The translations under genes were made by a program, and so were the position numbers. From Croceibacterium_A sp039927815 (lineage in GTDB: Bacteria > Pseudomonadota > Alphaproteobacteria > Sphingomonadales > Sphingomonadaceae), in contig JBDSUJ010000098.1 of NCBI GenBank assembly GCA_039927815.1, positions 1 through 12,576 on the forward strand: a DNA stretch of 12,576 nt, given 5' to 3'. Numbering within the stretch: the stretch's first letter is position 1; every line of letters starts with the position of its first letter. The notes under the pieces were generated by a model that searched no databases, was not told the DNA's origin, and was given only the letters and a program-made list of their open reading frames with translations. This document shows positions 7,882 to 12,576 of this stretch, in pieces.

Positions 7882-8570
7882 TGGTAGCGGCGCAGCAGGC
7901 CCGCGAGCTTGCCCTGAACCTCGACTTCGTCGGGCAGGAAATACTGCGGGTCATACGCCGCGTTGGCAGGATCGAGCCGTACCCGGCCGTTTTCGCGATG
8001 CAGGTACTTGAGCGTAGCTTCTTCGCCGCGCACCAGGGCCACCACGATCTCGCCGTCGCGCGCGGAATTTGTACGGCGCACCAGCGCGTAGTCGCCATCG
8101 AGGATGCCGGCCTCGACCATCGAATCGCCTGATACTTCGAGCGCGTAATGCTCGCCCGCGCCAAGCAACGCGGCCGGGACCGGCAGCATCCGGTCACTCT
8201 CGAGCGCTTCGATCGGCATGCCGGCGGCGATCCGCCCGTGCAGCGGAATCTGGATCACATCGTTGGCCGGGGCCAGCGCGGGCGCCGCGCGCGGGGCGAT
8301 CGGCATGCGCACGACGTTGTCGGGCAACGACGGCACCTTGCGGTCGGCGATGACATTCTCCGGCTCGCGCATCACTTCGAGCGCGCGTGCCCGATTGGGC
8401 AGGCGGCGGATAAAGCCGCGTTCCTCAAGCGCCGAGATCAGCCGGTGGACCCCCGATTTACTCTTCAGCTCAAGGGCTTCCTTCATTTCCTCGAACGAGG
8501 GGGAAATGCCAGTTTCTTCCAGTTTTTGCTGGATGAAGCGAAGGAGTTCGTGCTGTTTGGCGGTCAACAT
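7878..8570 (-). CDS. lexA: LexA, SOS-response repressor and self-cleaving protease
   Basis: Represses DNA-damage genes and cleaves itself when RecA is activated. The 230 residues start at ATG 8570 with the typical MLTAKQHELL; an extra 23 in-frame codons upstream lie across the promoter and operator and are rejected. Residues 1-65 are the winged-helix DNA-binding domain, with the recognition helix around KSKSGVHRLISALEERG (36-52). Residues 105-230 are the peptidase S24 domain: cleavage bond Ala116-Gly117 in GRIAAGMP, catalytic Ser150 in VSGDSM (146-151) and Lys188 in ATLKYL. All needed residues are present. It is preceded by a promoter-like sequence and an SOS box, so it should repress its own transcription even though it lies 83 bases downstream of moeA on the same strand. 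Its TAA stop overlaps the comEC stop in TTAG (7878-7881). Confidence 0.97.
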   Translation of the reverse strand: MLTAKQHELLRFIQQKLEETGISPSFEEMKEALELKSKSGVHRLISALEERGFIRRLPNRARALEVMREPENVIADRKVPSLPDNVVRMPIAPRAAPALAPANDVIQIPLHGRIAAGMPIEALESDRMLPVPAALLGAGEHYALEVSGDSMVEAGILDGDYALVRRTNSARDGEIVVALVRGEEATLKYLHRENGRVRLDPANAAYDPQYFLPDEVEVQGKLAGLLRRYH

Positions 8571-8583
8571 GGAGAGTCTCTCC
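8571..8583 (-). promoter_or_regulatory. Small hairpin over the lexA ribosome binding site
   Basis: The 13 bases directly before the lexA ATG are a perfect inverted repeat, GGAGAG/CTCTCC around one central base. As RNA this could form a five-pair stem with a three-base loop. It contains the only purine-rich ribosome-binding sequence (GGAGAG) upstream of the start, so the site could be partly masked. The structure is seen in the sequence; an effect on translation is inference. Confidence 0.4.
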
Positions 8584-8614
8584 GTCCTGAAAATGCGTAA
8601 CTGTTCCAATTCGG

Positions 8615-8629
8615 GAACGAACGAGGAAC
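8615..8629 (-). promoter_or_regulatory. SOS box: LexA operator of lexA
   Basis: Read on the minus strand the 15 bases are GTTC-CTCGTTC-GTTC, an exact match to the direct-repeat operator GTTC-N7-GTTC known for alphaproteobacterial LexA. It lies 44 bases upstream of the lexA ATG and just after the likely -10 element, where bound LexA would block transcription. The match and position are seen; autoregulation follows from what is known of the family. Confidence 0.9.
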
Positions 8630-8657
8630 AATTAAGCAACTTCAGTTAACCCGTCAA
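8629..8657 (-). promoter_or_regulatory. Likely lexA promoter
   Basis: On the minus strand TTGACG (8657-8652) fits a -35 element. TTAATT (8635-8630, 16-base spacer) or TAATTG (8634-8629, 17-base spacer) is a weak -10. The -35 overlaps the moeA stop codon, and the SOS box begins at the downstream edge of the -10. The -35 match and the operator support it; the -10 is poor, as is common in alphaproteobacteria. Confidence 0.6.
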
Positions 8658-9853
8658 GCGATACCGCCATTTTCGAGGCGATGGACGGTCACCGGGGTCC
8701 CGGCGGGCGCCATGGGAGCGTCGGCGGGCCATTCGATCAGCGCGTTGGCCGCCGCGAGCGAGCGCAAAGCGCTCGAATCACGCTCTTCAAGCGGCGTCAC
8801 CCGGTCGCCCTCGATCCGGGCGCGCAGAAATTCGAGCCGTCCGCCGCTACCCGCCTGTAAGTCGCGCGTCGTCCGGGCCGTCACAGGTGCCGGAAGGTAT
8901 TCGGTCGCGCCCGCCAGTTTGCGCAGCACGGGCAACAGAAACATCGTGGCGGTAACATAGCTCGATACTGGATTGCCGGGCAGGCCCAGCACCAGTGTCG
9001 CTCCCTTGCGTGCGATCACCAGCGGTTTGCCGGGCTTCATCGCCACCCGCCAGAAGTCGATCGTGGCCCCCCAGGCCTCGAGCGCGGGGCGCAGCACGTC
9101 ATGATCGCCAACCGAGGCGCCGCCGCTGGTGACTATCACATCGCAGTCGGCGAAGCGCGCGAATGTTGCCGCCAGCGCCCCAACCTCGTCGCGCACCGGC
9201 CCCGCCATCGTCACCTGTTCCACGTACCCCCGCGCGAGCGCGGCCACCATGGCCCCATTGCTCATAGGAATCTGGTCTTCCGCGCACCGCTCGGGATCGG
9301 GCGATAACTCGTCACCGGTATCGATCGCGACGAGCCGCGGCAATCGGTGCACGGCGAGGCTCGCCTGGCCCGCCGAAAGTGCGAGCGCGACGTGCGCGGC
9401 ACCGATGCGGGTTCCCTTCGCGAGCACGCCGTCGCCGATGCGAAAGTCGAACCCGGCGCGCCGAATGTGCCGCGCGGACGGCTCGCCTTCGCCGTTGAGG
9501 GCGAGGGTGTCCCCGGTGCGACGCGCGTTTTCCTGCATCAGGACAGCATCGGCGCCACGCGGCATCAGGGCGCCGGTGGAGATGCGGATCGCTTCGCCTG
9601 CGCCCACGTCGCCGGTAAACGGATGCCCGGCGGCGGTTTCGCCAATCACGCGCCATGGCCCGGGTGTACCGGCCTGCATCGCGTAACCATCCATGGCCGA
9701 CAGATCGGCCGCGGGCTGGGTGCGCCGCGCGATCACCGGCGCCGCCAGGTAGCGGCCGTGCGCGTCCAGCACGGTGCGCTGCTCAGGCGCGAGGGGCGCC
9801 ACGCCGGCCAGCAATCGCCGCTGCGCTTCAGCCAGCGGCAACGGCGGCGTCAT
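8654..9853 (-). CDS. moeA: Molybdopterin molybdenumtransferase MoeA
   Basis: Inserts molybdate into adenylylated molybdopterin, the last common step of molybdenum cofactor synthesis, in the cytoplasm. The 399-residue length is normal. Seen in order: PAADLSAMDGYAM (48-59), whose Asp55 matches the conserved metal or substrate-site Asp of the family; the MoeA-specific beta domain; IDTGDELS (177-184); TSGGASVGDHD (242-252) and MKPGKP (272-277) of the molybdopterin-binding domain; GLPGNPVSS (290-298); and a C-terminal beta-barrel domain from about 325. ATG 9853 is chosen because it begins just before the conserved N-terminus and overlaps the moaC stop in ATGA. An in-frame extension to 10099 would run across most of moaC and has non-protein-like Arg/Gly-rich composition. 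The stop TGA lies inside the -35 of the lexA promoter. Confidence 0.96.
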   Translation of the reverse strand: MTPPLPLAEAQRRLLAGVAPLAPEQRTVLDAHGRYLAAPVIARRTQPAADLSAMDGYAMQAGTPGPWRVIGETAAGHPFTGDVGAGEAIRISTGALMPRGADAVLMQENARRTGDTLALNGEGEPSARHIRRAGFDFRIGDGVLAKGTRIGAAHVALALSAGQASLAVHRLPRLVAIDTGDELSPDPERCAEDQIPMSNGAMVAALARGYVEQVTMAGPVRDEVGALAATFARFADCDVIVTSGGASVGDHDVLRPALEAWGATIDFWRVAMKPGKPLVIARKGATLVLGLPGNPVSSYVTATMFLLPVLRKLAGATEYLPAPVTARTTRDLQAGSGGRLEFLRARIEGDRVTPLEERDSSALRSLAAANALIEWPADAPMAPAGTPVTVHRLENGGIA

Positions 9854-10323
9854 TCCGGCGCGCGCCAGTCGCCGCTTTTGCCGCCGGTCTTCTCGAGCAG
9901 GCGGACTCCGTCGATGACCATCGCCTTGTCGACCGCCTTGGCCATGTCGTAGATCGTCAGCAGGGCGAGGTTGACGGCGGTGAGCGCCTCCATCTCGACC
10001 CCGGTGCGCCCGGTCAGCGAAGCGCGCGCGGTGGCGCGCACGCCATCGAATTCGAATTCGAAATCGACCGCGACCGCGTCGAGCGCCAGCGGATGGCACA
10101 GCGGGATCAGCTCGCCGGTCTTCTTGGCGGCCATGATCCCGGCGATCCGGGCCGCGGCCAGGACGTCGCCCTTGGGGCCGCTGCCGTCGCGCACGGCAGC
10201 GAGCGCCGCTGGCGACATCCGGATACAGCCGGTGGCCCGTGCGGAGCGCGCGGTGGCCGTCTTGCCGCCAACGTCGACCATGCGGGCCGCGCCGTGGTCG
10301 TCGAGATGGGTGAGCTTGCTCAT
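9850..10323 (-). CDS. moaC: Cyclic pyranopterin monophosphate synthase MoaC
   Basis: Converts 3',8-cyclo-7,8-dihydro-GTP, made by MoaA, into cyclic pyranopterin monophosphate, the first pterin intermediate of molybdenum cofactor synthesis. The 157-residue length is normal; the family is a cytoplasmic hexamer. Expected residues are visible: Lys51, IPLCHP (73-78) with His77, GVEMEALTAV (108-117) with Glu110 and Glu112, and YDMAKAVDK (125-133) with Asp126 and Lys129, the last four shifted by two from the E. coli positions. The C-terminal GGKSG (147-151) is also typical. The ATG (10323-10321) has AGGA seven bases upstream. It overlaps moeA by four bases (ATGA). It lies 57 bases after trpC on the same strand. 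moaA is not in this window. Confidence 0.97.
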   Translation of the reverse strand: MSKLTHLDDHGAARMVDVGGKTATARSARATGCIRMSPAALAAVRDGSGPKGDVLAAARIAGIMAAKKTGELIPLCHPLALDAVAVDFEFEFDGVRATARASLTGRTGVEMEALTAVNLALLTIYDMAKAVDKAMVIDGVRLLEKTGGKSGDWRAPE

Positions 10324-10330
10324 GGCGCGG

Positions 10331-10334
10331 TCCT
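10331..10334 (-). promoter_or_regulatory. Ribosome binding site of moaC
   Basis: AGGA on the minus strand, seven bases before the moaC ATG, in the 57-base trpC-moaC gap. A 10-base palindrome GCAGGCCTGC (10336-10345) lies just upstream of it but has no T-run, so it is not an evident terminator. I see no clear promoter in this gap. Confidence 0.5.
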
Positions 10335-10380
10335 AGCAGGCCTGCCCCGCTTGCGGAATATCGCCGCGCGCCCGGTGAGG

Positions 10381-11169
10381 TTACCCACCCAGCAGATCTC
10401 GCGTCGCGCGTGCGATATCATCCTGGCGCATCAGGCTTTCGCCAACCAGAAAGCAGCGCACGCCACTTTTGCTCAAGCGGGCCAGATCGGCATGATCGGC
10501 GATCCCGCTTTCGGCCACCAGCAAAGTGCCGGGCGAGGCCAGCAGTGCGAGGCGTTCGGTCGTCGCGAGGTCGGTGCGAAAGGTCCGCAGGTCGCGGTTG
10601 TTGACCCCGATCAGACGCGAGCGAAGGCGGGCGGCGCGCTCCATCTCGCTTTCGTCGTGGACTTCCACCAGCACATCCATGCCGCGCTCAAGCGCCGCCG
10701 CCTCAATCTCGCCCATCTCGCTGTCGTCCAGTGCCGCCACGATGATCAGGATCGCATCGGCGCCGATCGCGCGCGCTTCGGCGACTTGCCAGGGGTCGAT
10801 CATGAAATCCTTGCGCAGCACCGGCAGGGCGCACGCCGCGCGGGCGTCCATCAGGTAATCCTCGTGCCCCTGGAAATAGCCGGCGTCAGTCAGGACCGAA
10901 AGGCACGCCGCCCCGCCTTGCTGGTACGCCAAGGCATGCTCGGCCGGGCGAAAATCAGCGCGGATCAATCCCTTGGAAGGGGAAGCTTTCTTGATTTCCG
11001 CGATCAAGCCAAACCCGGAGGCCGCTTTCGCTTCGAGCGCGGCGCGAAACCCGCGCGGCGGTGTGGCGTCACGCGCGGCGCGGTCGAGGTCCGCGATCGT
11101 GGCGAGCCCCTTGCGGTCTGCCACTTCGATACGCTTGGCGGCGCAGATTTCGGCGAGCTTGTCGGTCAT
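10381..11169 (-). CDS. trpC: Indole-3-glycerol phosphate synthase
   Basis: Closes the indole ring: 1-(2-carboxyphenylamino)-1-deoxyribulose 5-phosphate to indole-3-glycerol phosphate, in tryptophan synthesis. This is a stand-alone TIM-barrel enzyme of 262 residues, not fused to TrpF. Active-site positions, by family alignment: Glu58 and Lys60 in AEIKKASPSKG (57-67), Lys120 in LRKDF (118-122), Glu169 in VEV, Asn190 in GVNNRDL (188-194) and Ser221 in AESGI (219-223). Phosphate-binding LVGESLM is at 241-247. ATG 11169 overlaps the trpD stop in ATGA; eight more upstream codons in frame would lengthen the overlap and precede the usual N-terminus, so they are rejected. No ribosome binding site is seen, fitting coupled translation with trpD. 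It ends with TAA. Confidence 0.97.
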   Translation of the reverse strand: MTDKLAEICAAKRIEVADRKGLATIADLDRAARDATPPRGFRAALEAKAASGFGLIAEIKKASPSKGLIRADFRPAEHALAYQQGGAACLSVLTDAGYFQGHEDYLMDARAACALPVLRKDFMIDPWQVAEARAIGADAILIIVAALDDSEMGEIEAAALERGMDVLVEVHDESEMERAARLRSRLIGVNNRDLRTFRTDLATTERLALLASPGTLLVAESGIADHADLARLSKSGVRCFLVGESLMRQDDIARATRDLLGG

Positions 11170-12161
11170 CGCGACGTATGGGCGATCCAGCAATCGAGCA
11201 GCGTGTTGGCGAGGCCCCTGTCGATGGCCTCGGCAGCTTCCTCGGCGCCGTCAGCCCAGCTCTCGACCACTTCCGCGATCAGCAGCGCGCCCGCCGCGTT
11301 GAATACCACGGCATCGCGGTACGCGCCGGTCTCACCCTTGAGCATGGCGCGCAGCCGGGCGGCGTTGTGCGCCGGGTCACCGCCGCGGATCGCCTCGACC
11401 GGAGCGTGCGGCAGGCCGGCGTCCGCAGCGTCCACGCGTTTCATCCGGACCTCTCTGCCGCTTACTTGTGCCAATTCGTTGCCGCCCGCGAGGCTCAATT
11501 CGTCGAGCCCTTCGTCGCCCGAGACTACGAACGAACGCTCGGTCCCTAGTCGGGCGAGCGCTTCGGCATAGATCGACACGTAATCCGGGCGGGCGATGCC
11601 GACCAGCTGGCGCCGGACTCCGGCGGGATTGGCGAGCGGGCCCATCAGGTTGAAGATCGTGCGCCGCCCGATCGCCTTGCGGATCGGCTGGATGCGGCCC
11701 ATCGCCGGGTGGTGCTTCCCCGCGAACAGGAAGCAGATGCCGAGATCGCCGAGCGTCTCCTCGGCGGTTTCGGCCAGGCGATCGAGGTCGAGCCCGAGCG
11801 CTTCGAGCGTGTCCGCCGCTCCCGCCTTGGAACTGGCCGCGCGGTTGCCATGCTTGGCCACCGGAACGCCGCAGGCCGCGACCACCAGCGCCACCGCCGT
11901 CGAGACATTGAGCGTGTGATGACCGTCTCCGCCGGTCCCACACACGTCGATGGCATTGGCGGGCGCGCCGATCGGGATCAGCCGGGCGCGCATCGCGCGC
12001 GCCGCGCCGGCGATCTCGGCCGCGGTTTCGCCCCGGTCGGACAGCGCGACGAGGAACGCGGCGATCTCATCCTCCGACGGCAGGCCGTCAAGCATCGCGC
12101 CGAAAGCGGCTTCGGCCTCACTCTCGTCGAGCGGGTGGGCGACCGGCGGCAGCACTGTCAC
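11166..12161 (-). CDS. trpD: Anthranilate phosphoribosyltransferase
   Basis: Transfers phosphoribosyl from PRPP to anthranilate, the second committed step of tryptophan synthesis. The 331-residue length is normal; it is the stand-alone form, not fused to TrpG. Seen in order: a helical N-terminal domain; DVCGTGGDGHHTLNVST (72-88), the PRPP/pyrophosphate loop; KHGNRAASSKAGAADTLEALG (103-123), where the SSK serves PRPP binding; the anthranilate-site segment HHPAMGRIQPIR (150-161); FNLMGPLANP (170-179); and GLDELS (218-223) with the Mg-binding Asp220-Glu221. The start is GTG at 12161-12159, overlapping the trpG stop by four bases (GTGA). No clear ribosome binding site is present, so it probably relies on coupling to trpG. 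Confidence 0.97.
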   Translation of the reverse strand: MTVLPPVAHPLDESEAEAAFGAMLDGLPSEDEIAAFLVALSDRGETAAEIAGAARAMRARLIPIGAPANAIDVCGTGGDGHHTLNVSTAVALVVAACGVPVAKHGNRAASSKAGAADTLEALGLDLDRLAETAEETLGDLGICFLFAGKHHPAMGRIQPIRKAIGRRTIFNLMGPLANPAGVRRQLVGIARPDYVSIYAEALARLGTERSFVVSGDEGLDELSLAGGNELAQVSGREVRMKRVDAADAGLPHAPVEAIRGGDPAHNAARLRAMLKGETGAYRDAVVFNAAGALLIAEVVESWADGAEEAAEAIDRGLANTLLDCWIAHTSR

Positions 12162-12576
12162 GCGCCGGCGTTCTCGCGCGCTTTAACTTCGATGCCGCAG
12201 ATCCGCAGGAAATTGGCAAGCAAGTCATGGCCATGCTCGGTGGCGATGCTCTCGGGATGAAACTGCACGCCATGGATCGGCAGCGTTGCGTGGCGGAACC
12301 CCATCACGCTGGTCCCGTCGAGGCCGGGCGTCTCGCTCGTCGCATTGACCACCAATTCGCCGGGAATGTCCTCGACGATCAACGAGTGGTAACGCGTGGC
12401 GGTGAACGGGCTGGGCAGGCCCTGGAACAGTCCGGTCCCATCATGCTCGACCGGGCTGGTCTTGCCGTGCATCAGCCCGCCGCGCACCACCCGCCCGCCG
12501 AAATGCTGGCCGATCGCTTGATGGCCAAGGCATACGCCGAGCAAGGGTTTGGCGGCATCGGCGCAGGCCCCAACCA
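12158..12576 (-). CDS. trpG: Anthranilate synthase glutamine amidotransferase subunit, N-terminus outside window
   Basis: Releases ammonia from glutamine and passes it to TrpE, which makes anthranilate from chorismate. The window holds the last 138 residues; about 55-60 N-terminal residues of a typical 195-200-residue subunit lie beyond the right edge, and the frame is open to it. The class I amidotransferase triad is visible: the nucleophilic Cys15 of the fragment in GVCLGHQAIG, and His106 and Glu108 in QFHPESI. RYHSLIV further supports TrpG/PabA. The trpD-trpC neighbourhood makes TrpG the best name, though in some bacteria one subunit also serves p-aminobenzoate synthesis. Its TGA overlaps the trpD GTG by four bases. 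The operon promoter and any attenuator are outside the window. Confidence 0.95.
   Translation of the reverse strand, partial: VGACADAAKPLLGVCLGHQAIGQHFGGRVVRGGLMHGKTSPVEHDGTGLFQGLPSPFTATRYHSLIVEDIPGELVVNATSETPGLDGTSVMGFRHATLPIHGVQFHPESIATEHGHDLLANFLRICGIEVKARENAGA

Noticed and set aside
6661..8132. Continuation of the first comEC frame past the C run into lexA
   Set aside because: After 6660 this frame loses all ComEC similarity and becomes Arg/Gly-rich, while the neighbouring frame carries the ComEC sequence on to a stop at 7881.
8632..8649. Two TTAA elements upstream of lexA as a CtrA box
   Set aside because: The spacing is 10 bases instead of 7, so it does not fit the known motif.
10046..10066. 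Short TTCGAA-type tandem repeat inside moaC
   Set aside because: It encodes the alternating FEFEF beta-strand of MoaC and is accounted for by coding sequence.
9854..10099. N-terminal extension of moeA
   Set aside because: It overlaps most of moaC in another frame and is Arg/Gly-rich; the ATGA junction at 9850-9853 and the conserved N-terminus fix the start.
10336..10345. GCAGGCCTGC palindrome between trpC and moaC as a terminator
   Set aside because: The stem is short with no loop and no following T-run in the direction of transcription.
9655..11571. 638-codon open frame on the + strand opposite moeA, moaC, trpC and trpD
   Set aside because: It spans four well-supported genes on the other strand and encodes low-complexity Arg/Ala-rich sequence; a GC-content shadow.

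Overview
This is a GC-rich window of ordinary chromosomal genes from an alphaproteobacterium, most likely a member of the Sphingomonadales (Sphingomonadaceae or Erythrobacteraceae type). Three things point there. The gene order trpG-trpD-trpC-moaC-moeA-lexA is followed by convergent comEC and divergent gltX-gltA, an order I associate with that group. There is an alphaproteobacterial SOS box (GTTC-N7-GTTC) in front of lexA. The protein sequences also have that flavour (type II citrate synthase, LexA beginning MLTAKQHELL). Nearly every base is coding. I see no rRNA, tRNA, insertion sequence, CRISPR array, prophage or integration site, and no stretch of 300 bases without a gene.

Layout. Bases 1-2735 (+ strand) hold the end of a small membrane protein, an unrecognised all-helical protein, and a histidine-kinase-like protein with an intact ATPase domain but no phosphoacceptor histidine. 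Bases 2732-5652 (- strand) hold gltX, gltA and a 63-residue two-helix membrane protein, closely spaced as one transcription unit. Bases 5682-7881 (+ strand) hold comEC, the DNA-uptake channel, with its frame broken by one extra C in a run of five C at 6660-6664. Bases 7878-12576 (- strand) hold, in transcription order, trpG (cut by the window edge), trpD, trpC, moaC, moeA and lexA. The junctions trpG/trpD, trpD/trpC and moaC/moeA are 4-base start/stop overlaps. lexA has its own promoter with an SOS box.

How the genes work together. trpG, trpD and trpC supply early and middle steps of tryptophan synthesis. moaC and moeA act in molybdenum cofactor synthesis. LexA represses the SOS regulon and, from its operator, itself. 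GltX charges tRNA with glutamate and GltA feeds the citric acid cycle. The left-hand pair (helical protein plus His-less kinase) is the least understood part.

I did not find a convincing new multi-gene system. The points worth a second look are the His-less kinase and its partner, the comEC frameshift, the structured lexA leader, and the small protein coupled to gltA.
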